A stretch of 37,671 nt of DNA, taken from positions 1-37,671 of the forward strand of contig VSPV01000003.1 of NCBI GenBank assembly GCA_009775605.1. The letters run 5' to 3'. This DNA comes from Paramuribaculum sp. GTDB taxonomy: Bacteria; Bacteroidota; Bacteroidia; Bacteroidales; Muribaculaceae. Below, in pieces: positions 1-7,196 of this stretch. Each line of letters begins with the position of its first letter. The stretch's first letter is position 1. A program made the position numbers and the translations under genes. The notes beneath the pieces were generated by a model, which was given only the letters and a program-made list of their open reading frames with translations, did not search any database and was not told the DNA's origin.

Positions 1-168
1 ATTGGAGCTATCGGGGTAATTGGAATTATTGGGAATAATGGGAGGGATGGGATGGGCGCCCCCGAAGGCGCCCGACGGGAGCAATGGCTCCGATGATTCC
101 AATAGCTCCAATAGCTCCAATAATTCCGATAGCTACCATAGCTACCATAGCTGCCATAGCTCCCCTTT
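1..168. repeat. 9-bp tandem repeat array with central GC hairpin
   Basis: Positions 98-162 hold seven degenerate 9-base units of the type CCAATAGCT, CCAATAATT, CCGATAGCT, ACCATAGCT and GCCATAGCT. Positions 1-50 carry a roughly complementary version (ATTGGAGCT, AATTGGAAT, TATTGGGAA), so the block is also a loose inverted repeat. At its centre is a perfect 7-bp hairpin, GGGCGCC (54-60), loop CCCGAA, GGCGCCC (67-73). If translated in the sulfatase frame the array gives a Ser/Asn/His-rich stretch that does not resemble a protein domain. It may terminate transcription from a gene left of the window, although it has no T tract. Confidence 0.7.
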
Positions 169-182
169 TTGCCGAAAAGTAT

Positions 183-190
183 TATATTTG
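183..190 (+). promoter_or_regulatory. Promoter -7 box for the sulfatase operon
   Basis: TATATTTG matches the Bacteroidetes -7 consensus TAnnTTTG and lies 22 bases before the ATG at 212. No good TTG is present 19-21 bases upstream, because that region is the repeat array, so only the -7 half is supported. Confidence 0.5.
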
Positions 191-211
191 CGTATTAAAA
201 TGATGAATGCC

Positions 212-1777
212 ATGAAAAAATCCACGTTTTTGCCCGCAGTTGCGGCGCTGCCGGCGCTCTGCGCGGCAGGGAATCCGGCTGCCGCCGACTCAGCAGCCGT
301 TGCAGCCCAGGACCGCCCCGATATCATACTGTTTATGGTGGATGATATGGGCTGGCAGGACACTTCGGTGCCTTTCTGGAAAGAAAAGACCCCCTACAAC
401 CGCGCATACCACACTCCGAATATGGAGCGCCTCGCCGCCTCGGGCATGAAGTTCACCCAGGCCTACGCCTGCCCCGTGAGCTCGCCCACGCGCTGTAGCC
501 TCATAACCGGCGCCAACGCAGCGCGCCACCGCGTGACCAACTGGACCATGGCCCGCGACCAGTCCACCGACATACAGTGCGACAGCCTGACTATGCCCGA
601 GTGGAACGTGAACGGCGTGCAGCAGACACCCGGCATCCCGCGCAGCTACGTGGGCCGCTCGTTTGTTGACGACCTCCGCGACGCCGGTTACCACACCATC
701 CATTGCGGCAAAGCCCACTTCGGAGCCATGGACACCCCCGGCGAGGATCCCCACCACTGGGGATTCGAGGTGAACATAGCCGGACACGCCGCCGGTGGCC
801 TCGCCACCTATCTGAGCGAAAAAAACTACGGCCACAACCCCGACGGCACCCCCTATGCCTTCAACGCAGTGCCCGGTCTGGAAAAATACTGGGGCTCGGG
901 AACGTTCGTCACCGAAGCCCTCACCCAGGAAGCCCTCAAAGCCCTGGACAAAGCGGCGAAGTACGCCCAGCCATATTTTCTCTACATGGCCCACTATGCC
1001 ATACACATTCCCATAGACCGCGACCCGCGTTACTATCAGAAATACCTCGACGAGGGCCTGAGCGAGAAAGAAGCCGCCTATGCCTCGCTGATAGAGGGCA
1101 TGGACAAGAGTCTGGGCGATATCATGGACTGGGTGGAGCGCAACGGCCGCGCCGACCGCACCATAATAATATTCATGAGCGACAACGGCGGTCTGGCCAC
1201 CGACCCGGGCTGGCGCGACGGCCGCCTTTACTGGCAGAACGCCCCGCTGCAGAGCGGCAAGGGGTCGATGATGGAGGGCGGCATACGCGAGCCGCTGCTC
1301 GTGCGCTGGCCTGGCGTTACCAAGCCCGGCTCGGAGACCGACGGCTATCTGATGATAGAGGATTTCTATCCCACCATACTCGAGATGGCCGGGGCCGAGC
1401 ATAAGTCAGACCCCATGAAGCCCCTTGACGGTTTCAGCTTCGTTCCGCTGATCAAAGGCGGCGAGCAGCCCGGCGGTCCGGAGCGTGAGATTGTGTGGAA
1501 CTTCCCCAACATCTGGGGCAACGAAGGCCCGGGCATTAACCTGAACTGCGCCCTGCGCCGCGGCCCCTGGAAACTCATCTACAACTACGCCACGGGCAAG
1601 AAACAGCTCTACAACATACCCGACGACATAAGCGAACTCCACAATCTGGCCAAGGAGCGGCCCGAAGTGACACGCATGATGTCGGAGCGGCTGGGCACGC
1701 TCCTGCGCGAGCGCGGCGCCCAGCGTCCCACAGTAACCGCCACAGGCCGTCCGTGTCCGTGGCCCGATGAAATATGA
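212..1777 (+). CDS. Exported Ser-type S1-family sulfatase
   Basis: Predicted arylsulfatase-fold hydrolase that removes sulfate from a sulfated glycan, probably in the periplasm. With the start at 212 the protein is 521 residues and begins with a signal peptide (MKKSTFLPAVAALPALCAAG). Metal-binding D44-D45 sits in the FMVDDMGW segment. The nucleophile motif reads S-S-P-T-R-C-S-L-I-T-G from residue 90, so the residue converted to formylglycine is serine rather than cysteine. A second metal site is visible as FMSDNGG. Ser-type sulfatases are matured by radical-SAM anSME enzymes; none is encoded here. The open frame extends upstream to 20, but that part is repeat array and precedes the -7 box. 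ATGs at 200 and 203 are alternatives. The stop overlaps the next gene by ATGA. The substrate is unknown. Confidence 0.92.
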   Translation: MKKSTFLPAVAALPALCAAGNPAAADSAAVAAQDRPDIILFMVDDMGWQDTSVPFWKEKTPYNRAYHTPNMERLAASGMKFTQAYACPVSSPTRCSLITGANAARHRVTNWTMARDQSTDIQCDSLTMPEWNVNGVQQTPGIPRSYVGRSFVDDLRDAGYHTIHCGKAHFGAMDTPGEDPHHWGFEVNIAGHAAGGLATYLSEKNYGHNPDGTPYAFNAVPGLEKYWGSGTFVTEALTQEALKALDKAAKYAQPYFLYMAHYAIHIPIDRDPRYYQKYLDEGLSEKEAAYASLIEGMDKSLGDIMDWVERNGRADRTIIIFMSDNGGLATDPGWRDGRLYWQNAPLQSGKGSMMEGGIREPLLVRWPGVTKPGSETDGYLMIEDFYPTILEMAGAEHKSDPMKPLDGFSFVPLIKGGEQPGGPEREIVWNFPNIWGNEGPGINLNCALRRGPWKLIYNYATGKKQLYNIPDDISELHNLAKERPEVTRMMSERLGTLLRERGAQRPTVTATGRPCPWPDEI

Positions 1778-3771
1778 TTATGAGACAGACAGCTATACTG
1801 GCCGCCGCGCTTCTGATGGCGGCGACCGCAACCGCACAGGTGACCGTGCCCGAAATGGTCACCATTCCCGCCGGAAGCTTCACCATGGGCAGCGACGACG
1901 GGGGAGTGTTTGCCGACGAGGCTCCGCGTCACCGCGTGACCTTCACCAGGCCCTTCGGCATGAGCGTAGGGGAGATAACCAACGCCCAGTATGAACAGTT
2001 CTTCCCGCGTCACCGCGCTCTCCGCGGCCTCGACGCCGGAATATCCACGGCCGACGACGACGCGGTGGTGAACGTGACCTACGACCAGGCTTTGGCCTAC
2101 TGCCGCGCCCTGAGCGCAGTGACCGGGCGCCGGTTCCGCCTCCCCACCGAGGCCGAATGGGAATATGCCTGCCGCGCCGGATCGTCTACCCCTTACTGGA
2201 CGGGCGACACGCTCCCCGCCTCGGAGCAGCGCCATCAGACCATAGCCCGCGACTATGCCCCGACCGACCTCCGTGCCGAAGGTTTCGCCCCCAATCCGTG
2301 GGGACTGCGCGGCATGCACGGCGGCGTGGAGGAATGGTGCATGGACTGGTATGGAGGCTATACCGACAGCCCGGCCACGAACCCCGGCGGTCCGCAGGAG
2401 GGCCTTTACCGCGTGACCCGCGGTGGCTCGCACCACACGCCGGTGAAATATCTCGCGTCTTCGCGCCGCATGGCCATGATACCCGCCGACAGCCACTCGC
2501 TCACCGGTTTCCGCATAGTGGAGACCGACGTGGAGCCGGTGCCGTCGGGCGTCAGTGCCGTTCCGCGCCCCGACTCCACGGTGGTGAAGGCGCGGATGGT
2601 GTGGCACAATTCCGCGGAACCGTTCTTCGCCGAGCCGATACCGTTTGTGCGACAGCCGGAGAAGGGGAGCGGCACGCCTTTCTACGGCCATAACCATCAG
2701 CCGGCCGTGACGTGGTGTGAGAACGGCGACCTGCTGGCCATCTGGTTTACCGCCGAGGCCGAAAACGGCCGCGAGATGGCCGTGCTGCAGAGCCGTCTGC
2801 ATCCCGGAGCGTCGGAATGGACCCCCGCGCGCCTCTTCTTCCAGGTGCCCGGCCGCAACATGACCGGCAGCTCGCTGCTCACCGACCGCGCCGGCAACCT
2901 CTGGCACTTCAACGGCGTGGAAGCCGCCGGCGACTGGCAGAATCTCGCGCTCGCCCTCCGCGTATCGCCCGACAATGGCGCCACCTGGAGCGCGCCGCGC
3001 CTCATAGAACCGCGCCACACGCGCCGCCATCAGGCCATCGCAGGCCCGATCGTGCTCCGTGACGGCACGATGGTGCAGCTGTGCGACGCAGGGCCCGGAA
3101 GCCACGACGGCACCTCGATACATCTCTCGGCCGACGGCGGCCAGACGTGGAACGACCCCTGGGACGGCGCCCCGCTGCCCCGGTTCGGCCGCGATACAAC
3201 CGGAACCACCATTGCGGGCATCCACGCCGGAATTGTGGAACTTGCCGACGGCACCCTCATGGCCATGGGACGCGGCAACAGCATAAAAGATGCTCAAGGA
3301 CGCAAGCGCATGCCCATGAGCACCAGCAGCGACCGCGGCAAGACATGGCATTACGCCGCATCTGAATTTCCGCCGATAGACGGCGGCCAGCGTCTGGTGC
3401 TGATGCGTCTGCGCGAAGGACCGATTCTGCTCGTGGCCTTCACCGACCATCCCGACCGCACCCCCGAGGTCGAGAGGGGCATGACATTCACCCGCGCCGA
3501 CGGTTCGACCTTCACCGGCCGCGGCATGTATGCGGCGCTGTCGTATGACGACGGACGCACATGGCCCGTGAGGAAACTGCTCACCGACGGGCGCACGCGC
3601 CGCCTTAGCGGCGGAGCCTGGACGGGCGAATTCACCATGGACGAGACCCACGCCGAGCCCCTCGGCTATCTCGCCGCCACCCAGACCCCCGACGGCACCA
3701 TCCACCTGCTCAGCTCCGGCCTCCACTACCGCTTCAATCTCCCCTGGCTGGAGAGGAAGGGATTGGAGTGA
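1774..3771 (+). CDS. Exported FGE-like domain fused to sialidase-like BNR domain
   Basis: A 665-residue protein with a signal peptide (MIMRQTAILAAALLMAATATAQ; the ATG at 1780 is an alternative start). Residues about 25-250 resemble the SUMF1/FGE fold: TIPAGSFTMGS near the start, RLPTEAEWEYACRAG, a WCMDWYGGY segment, and RGGS followed by GFR at the end. Residues about 260-665 are a BNR/sialidase-like propeller with four Asp boxes: SPDNGATW, SADGGQTW, SSDRGKTW and SYDDGRTW. The segment after RGG (from about residue 216) reads SHHTPVKYLASSRR and lacks the two catalytic cysteines of true FGE. A sulfatase-maturing role is therefore unlikely, and a glycan-binding or glycan-cleaving role is more probable. 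It is coupled by ATGA to the sulfatase, suggesting joint action on a sulfated, possibly sialylated or otherwise acidic glycan. The substrate cannot be read from sequence. Confidence 0.85.
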   Translation: MIMRQTAILAAALLMAATATAQVTVPEMVTIPAGSFTMGSDDGGVFADEAPRHRVTFTRPFGMSVGEITNAQYEQFFPRHRALRGLDAGISTADDDAVVNVTYDQALAYCRALSAVTGRRFRLPTEAEWEYACRAGSSTPYWTGDTLPASEQRHQTIARDYAPTDLRAEGFAPNPWGLRGMHGGVEEWCMDWYGGYTDSPATNPGGPQEGLYRVTRGGSHHTPVKYLASSRRMAMIPADSHSLTGFRIVETDVEPVPSGVSAVPRPDSTVVKARMVWHNSAEPFFAEPIPFVRQPEKGSGTPFYGHNHQPAVTWCENGDLLAIWFTAEAENGREMAVLQSRLHPGASEWTPARLFFQVPGRNMTGSSLLTDRAGNLWHFNGVEAAGDWQNLALALRVSPDNGATWSAPRLIEPRHTRRHQAIAGPIVLRDGTMVQLCDAGPGSHDGTSIHLSADGGQTWNDPWDGAPLPRFGRDTTGTTIAGIHAGIVELADGTLMAMGRGNSIKDAQGRKRMPMSTSSDRGKTWHYAASEFPPIDGGQRLVLMRLREGPILLVAFTDHPDRTPEVERGMTFTRADGSTFTGRGMYAALSYDDGRTWPVRKLLTDGRTRRLSGGAWTGEFTMDETHAEPLGYLAATQTPDGTIHLLSSGLHYRFNLPWLERKGLE

Positions 3772-3819
3772 TTGGAATAATGGGAATTATTTCACTGTTG
3801 ATAATAATTTGTGAGGGTA

Positions 3820-3851
3820 TTTGGTGGAATTGGAAATAATTTTTAACTTTG
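3820..3851 (+). promoter_or_regulatory. Promoter of the met leader-metX-hom transcript
   Basis: TTTG at 3820-3823 is separated by 20 bases from TAACTTTG at 3844-3851, a full Bacteroidetes-type promoter. Transcription would begin near 3857 and leave a leader of almost 290 bases before metX. Confidence 0.75.
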
Positions 3852-3916
3852 CGGAGTGAGGAGGTTGCAAATCGTAAGTTCTGCGCCTCTCATCCCAAAA
3901 AAACAACAGTCACCTG

Positions 3917-4051
3917 ATGATGAAATCCAAGTCAATGATCTCGCAGCTTTCTCAGCTTTGTCAGCTACGTTCTATTTGCGGTATGCGAATGGAATGGATG
4001 GGCATGCACGGCATTATGGAGGACAGACGGACGATTTCGCAGGCACGGTGA
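3917..4051 (+). CDS. Methionine-rich leader peptide (44 aa)
   Basis: This short ORF begins with tandem ATGs (3917, 3920) and ends at TGA 4049-4051. It encodes 44 residues with eight methionines, five of them at residues 23, 25, 28, 30 and 34 in the segment GMRMEWMGMHGIM. It lies between a strong promoter and an intrinsic terminator just before metX-hom, the arrangement of a transcription-attenuation leader in which ribosomes stall on Met codons when charged tRNA-Met is scarce. Translation and regulation are inferred; promoter, Met cluster and terminator are read directly. A weaker hairpin, CAGGCA 4040-4045 with TGCCTG 4062-4067, spans the stop codon and could be a pause or alternative stem. 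No strong antiterminator was found by eye. A longer ORF in another frame (3856-4068) lacks these features. Confidence 0.65.
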   Translation: MMKSKSMISQLSQLCQLRSICGMRMEWMGMHGIMEDRRTISQAR

Positions 4052-4085
4052 CACGCACAGATGCCTGAAACAATAAAAACATAGA

Positions 4086-4129
4086 AGTCCGGTTTCCTCT
4101 CCCCACAGAAGCCGGACTCTTCATTTTTT
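4086..4129 (+). terminator. Intrinsic terminator / attenuator before metX
   Basis: An uninterrupted 11-bp stem pairs AGTCCGGTTTC (4086-4096) with GAAGCCGGACT (4108-4118), with one G-U pair and an 11-base loop. It is followed by a T-rich tail ending in six T (4124-4129). It lies only 15 bases before the metX ATG and downstream of the promoter and Met-rich ORF, so it would stop transcription into metX-hom unless relieved. Confidence 0.8.
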
Positions 4130-4144
4130 ATGATTTTGTGAGCC

Positions 4145-5155
4145 ATGAGACATTATTACACGTTCCCCGAACCGTTTGAGCTTGAACTCGGCGGCAAAAT
4201 CCAGAATCTGACCATAGCCTACGACACCTACGGCACTCTGGCCGAGGGAGGCGGCAACGCCGTGTGGGTGTGCCACGCCCTGACAGCCAACAGCGATGTG
4301 GCCGACTGGTGGCCCCACACGGTGGAGAAGGGGGCGTTTCTCGACCCGGAGAAGTGTTTCACGGTGTGTGCCAACATAATCGGCTCATGCTACGGCTCCA
4401 CGGGGCCGCTCAGCGTGAATCCGGCCACAGGCAAGCCTTATTACGGTGATTTTCCCCGGCTGACCATCCGCGACATGGCCCGCGCGCACTCGCTGCTTGC
4501 CGACCATCTGGGGCTGCGGCGCATTCATGCGCTTGTGGGGAGTTCGGTGGGCGGATTTCAGGCCGTGGAGTGGATTGCCGCGGAGCCGCGGCGGTTCGGA
4601 CGCCTGGTGCTGATAGCCACCGACGTGAAAGCGTCGCCCTGGAGCATCGCCATAGACGAGACGCAGCGCATGGCAATCCGCGCCGACGCCACCTGGGGCG
4701 AACCCCGCGCCGACGCCGGGGCTGCCGGACTGGCTGCCGCGCGCGCCATAGGCCTGCTGAGCTACCGCGGAGGGGAGGGCTACAACCTCACCCAGCAGGA
4801 CCCCGAAAGCGACACGCTGCCTGACGACCACCGCGCGTGCACCTATCAGCGTCATCAGGGCGACAAGCTTGTGAAGCGGTTCAACGCCTATTCCTACATG
4901 ACGATACTCGACGCTTTCGACACCCACGATGTGGGGCGCGGGCGCGGAGGCGTGGACGCCGCACTGAGGCGCATCTGCTGTCCTACGATGGTGGTTGGCC
5001 TCACAACCGACATAATTTTCACCCCCGCCGAACAGCGCGAGATAGCGCGGCGCATTCCCGGCGCGGTGTACCGCGAGATATCCTCGCCGCTGGGCCACGA
5101 CGGATTCCTGGTGGAACACGGGCAGCTCAACGCCATTCTAAACGATTTTTTGTAA
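4145..5155 (+). CDS. metX: Homoserine O-acyltransferase MetX
   Basis: Alpha/beta-hydrolase-fold enzyme that acylates homoserine, probably with acetyl-CoA, in the first committed step to methionine; cytoplasmic. The 336-residue length is a little short for the family. The nucleophile elbow is V-G-S-S-V-G-G-F-Q-A-V-E-W with Ser134. HALTANSDV (residues 44-52) forms the usual substrate/oxyanion loop, and the acid and base of the triad lie in TTDIIFTP and SPLGHDGFL near the C terminus. The start at 4145 gives a conserved-looking N terminus, and no other in-frame ATG is usable because the one at 4130 runs into TGA. hom follows after 11 bases, supporting a methionine operon. The Met-rich leader and terminator upstream indicate control by methionine or tRNA-Met charging. 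Acetyl versus succinyl specificity is not settled by sequence reading. Confidence 0.93.
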   Translation: MRHYYTFPEPFELELGGKIQNLTIAYDTYGTLAEGGGNAVWVCHALTANSDVADWWPHTVEKGAFLDPEKCFTVCANIIGSCYGSTGPLSVNPATGKPYYGDFPRLTIRDMARAHSLLADHLGLRRIHALVGSSVGGFQAVEWIAAEPRRFGRLVLIATDVKASPWSIAIDETQRMAIRADATWGEPRADAGAAGLAAARAIGLLSYRGGEGYNLTQQDPESDTLPDDHRACTYQRHQGDKLVKRFNAYSYMTILDAFDTHDVGRGRGGVDAALRRICCPTMVVGLTTDIIFTPAEQREIARRIPGAVYREISSPLGHDGFLVEHGQLNAILNDFL

Positions 5156-5166
5156 AACACAACATA

Positions 5167-6393
5167 ATGACACAAGACCCGACTAAGGACATAAAGATAG
5201 GTCTCTTCGGACTCGGCACCGTGGGGTGCGGCCTATGGACCATACTTCAGAACACAAGAAACGCCCACGCCACGCTTCACCGCATCTGTGTGCGCGACAT
5301 CGACAAACCGCGCCCCGTAGACGTAGACCGCCGTCTGCTCACCGACCGCCCCGAGGATATACTGGATGATCCGGAAACGGATCTGATAGTGGAGGTTATT
5401 GACGATGCCGAGGCAAGCTACCGGATAGTGAGCGAAGCCCTGCGCAAGGGTATCCCGGCAGTGACCGGCAACAAGGCCATGCTCGCCCGCCATCTGCCCG
5501 AGCTCATAGAGCTGCAGCGCTCTACAGGCGCGGCGCTCCTCTACGACGCCTCATCATGCGGTTCGATTCCGGTGATACGCAATCTCGAGGAGTATTACGA
5601 CAACGACCTTCTGCTTGAGGTGAAAGGCATACTCAACGGATCGTCGAACTACATATTGTCGCGCGTGTTCGACCATTCGGAACCGTATGCCGACGCCCTG
5701 GCCCGCGCGCAGGCTCTGGGATTCGCCGAAAGCGACCCGTCGTTTGACATTGAGGGCTACGACTCGCTGTTCAAGCTCGTGATAATCACCGTCCACGCCA
5801 TGGGCGTATATGTGGCTCCGGAGCGCATTTTCACCTACGGAATCCAGAATATCTCCGACGCCGACATAAGGTTTGCCCGTGAGAAGAGGGTGAAGATAAA
5901 GCTCGTGGCTCAGGTGGCCAAGCTGTCGGACGGCGAGTTCACCATGTTTGTGATGCCTGAGCTGGTGAGCCCCTCGCGATATATCTACAGCGTTGACAAT
6001 GAGTATAACGGCGTGGTGATACGCGGAGAGTGCTATGACCGCCAGTTTATGTTCGGCAAGGGTGCCGGAGGTCTTCCCACGGCATCGTCGATTCTGAGCG
6101 ACGTAACCGCGCGCCGCCACGGCTACCGCTACGAATATAAGAAGATGGGTTATGTGGATCTTCCGGTCTATTCCACCGACCTGACTCTGCGTGTGTACAT
6201 ACGCTACGGAAACACGGATATCCCGGCGCTGCTGGCGACGGAGCGCATCCGTGAGCGGTTTGCGTCGGAGGATTTCAATTATGTGATAGCCGATGTGAAG
6301 CTCAGCGAGCTGATAGCGAAGCGGGAGCTGCTGGCTGCCGGGGATGTGTTTCTGGCGAATATACCTCAGCTGTTCAAAGACCTCGACGAGTAA
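5167..6393 (+). CDS. hom: Homoserine dehydrogenase
   Basis: Reduces aspartate semialdehyde to homoserine with NAD(P)H, supplying the MetX substrate. The protein is 408 residues from the ATG at 5167; the frame is open further upstream inside metX, but that part is not protein-like. The Rossmann motif G-L-G-T-V-G is at residues 15-20. VTGNKAML and the catalytic-region signature GILNGSSNYILS (around residues 153-165) identify the family. There is no N-terminal aspartokinase, so this is a monofunctional enzyme dedicated to the methionine branch rather than a ThrA fusion. The last 80 residues form a small C-terminal domain that is not an obvious ACT domain. It is transcribed with metX, so the upstream attenuator should control it too. 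Confidence 0.93.
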   Translation: MTQDPTKDIKIGLFGLGTVGCGLWTILQNTRNAHATLHRICVRDIDKPRPVDVDRRLLTDRPEDILDDPETDLIVEVIDDAEASYRIVSEALRKGIPAVTGNKAMLARHLPELIELQRSTGAALLYDASSCGSIPVIRNLEEYYDNDLLLEVKGILNGSSNYILSRVFDHSEPYADALARAQALGFAESDPSFDIEGYDSLFKLVIITVHAMGVYVAPERIFTYGIQNISDADIRFAREKRVKIKLVAQVAKLSDGEFTMFVMPELVSPSRYIYSVDNEYNGVVIRGECYDRQFMFGKGAGGLPTASSILSDVTARRHGYRYEYKKMGYVDLPVYSTDLTLRVYIRYGNTDIPALLATERIRERFASEDFNYVIADVKLSELIAKRELLAAGDVFLANIPQLFKDLDE

Positions 6394-6397
6394 TTTC

Positions 6398-6539
6398 GGG
6401 TGCTGTGATAACGGTCCATCTGGGGCGTCGCCCGCGGGTTCGGTCTCGGTCATTGACGTAAGTCAACTCCCTCGGCCTCACCCCCGAGCTCCTACCATCT
6501 GAACCGTTCTGACAGCACCCTGGCCATCCGGCTGGATGG
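6398..6539. repeat. Structured inverted-repeat element between convergent genes
   Basis: Long imperfect arms flank this element: GGGTGCTGT-GA-TAACGGT at 6398 onward matches the complement of AACCGTTCTGACAGCACCC, which ends at 6520. Inside is the perfect hairpin TTGAC-GTAA-GTCAA (6453-6466), with C/G-rich complementary stretches on both sides (GGTCTCGG and CCCTCGGCC). A second hairpin, CCATCC-GGCT-GGATGG (6524-6539), follows. It sits where hom (plus) and the sugar transferase (minus) converge, so it may act as a bidirectional terminator, but no T tract accompanies it. The compact multi-hairpin architecture suggests a dispersed repeat or structured RNA. Confidence 0.6.
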
Positions 6540-6550
6540 ATTTGGATGGG

Positions 6551-7192
6551 TCAGTAGGCTTTGGGGTCGCCGCGGAGGATGGAGAGGGCGGTGCGGGCGA
6601 TTATGCGCAGGTCGAGGGAGAAGGAGCGGTTGCGGATATACCAGATGTCGAGGTTGAAGCGCTGCTGCATGCGCTGCGGGGTGTCGGCAAGACCCCGGCA
6701 GCCGTTTATCTGCGCCCAGCCGGTGATGCCGGGCTTCACGGCGTGGCGCGTCATATAGCGCGAGAGCATGCGGCGGTATTGTTCCGTCTGGCTGAGCATG
6801 TGGGGCCGTGGGCCCACCACCGACATGTCGCCGCGCAACACGTTGAAAAACTGGGGAAACTCGTCGAATGATGTATGGCGCAGTAGCCGTCCGACGGAAG
6901 TGACGCGCGAGTCGCCCGGGGAGGCCGCCACCGTGTCGGCCTGACTGTTGACCCTCATGGTGCGGAACTTATACATGGTGAATTCCGTGCCCCGATAGCC
7001 GGTGCGTTTCTGGCAGAAAAACACCGGGCCTGGCGAGGTGAGCCTTATGGCCACCGCTATTACTATGAGCAGGGGGAAAAACAGCGTGATAGCCAGCAGT
7101 GCGAATACAAAATCGAAAGCCCCCTTCAGCGCGAGGCTGAGGCGGCTATCGTTTTGTTCGGTGAAGTCAATGCCGGCAGTGTTTCCCGACAT
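6551..7192 (-). CDS. Polyprenyl-phosphate sugar-1-phosphate transferase (bacterial sugar transferase family)
   Basis: Initiating glycosyltransferase that moves a sugar-1-phosphate from a nucleotide sugar to undecaprenyl phosphate at the inner membrane, starting surface polysaccharide or glycan assembly. The 213 residues match the minimal catalytic-core size of WcaJ/PglC-type enzymes. One N-terminal hydrophobic re-entrant segment (FDFVFALLAITLFFPLLIVI) is followed by SPGPVFFCQKR, the YKFRTMR motif, the catalytic DE pair in TSFDEFPQF, VVGPRP, and KPGITGWAQING. No other glycan-assembly genes are in the window, so this is an orphan initiator. It starts 4 bases after the stop of the DUF349 gene, suggesting translational coupling. 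Sugar specificity is unknown. Confidence 0.92.
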   Translation of the reverse strand: MSGNTAGIDFTEQNDSRLSLALKGAFDFVFALLAITLFFPLLIVIAVAIRLTSPGPVFFCQKRTGYRGTEFTMYKFRTMRVNSQADTVAASPGDSRVTSVGRLLRHTSFDEFPQFFNVLRGDMSVVGPRPHMLSQTEQYRRMLSRYMTRHAVKPGITGWAQINGCRGLADTPQRMQQRFNLDIWYIRNRSFSLDLRIIARTALSILRGDPKAY

Positions 7193-7196
7193 ATAA

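Noticed and set aside
98..162. CRISPR array
   Set aside because: Units are 9 bases, contiguous and degenerate, with no spacers and no cas genes.
1774..2540. True formylglycine-generating enzyme for the adjacent sulfatase
   Set aside because: Both FGE cysteines are absent and the adjacent sulfatase is Ser-type.
1609..3726. 705-aa minus-strand ORF opposite the sulfatase and fusion genes
   Set aside because: It is a shadow of GC-rich plus-strand genes; the Gly/Ala/His/Arg-rich composition has no domain or signal.
3856..4068. 70-aa ORF in the metX leader
   Set aside because: Different frame from the Met-rich ORF, no family features, and it starts within a few bases of the predicted transcript start.
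4028..4091. Antiterminator pairing CGGAC (4028-4032) with GTCCG (4087-4091)
   Set aside because: Only five base pairs, too weak to propose without folding calculations.
3852..4144. SAM riboswitch in the metX leader
   Set aside because: I could not find the conserved SAM-I or SAM-II core sequences or stems; the Met-rich ORF plus terminator explains the leader better. A covariance-model search would settle it.
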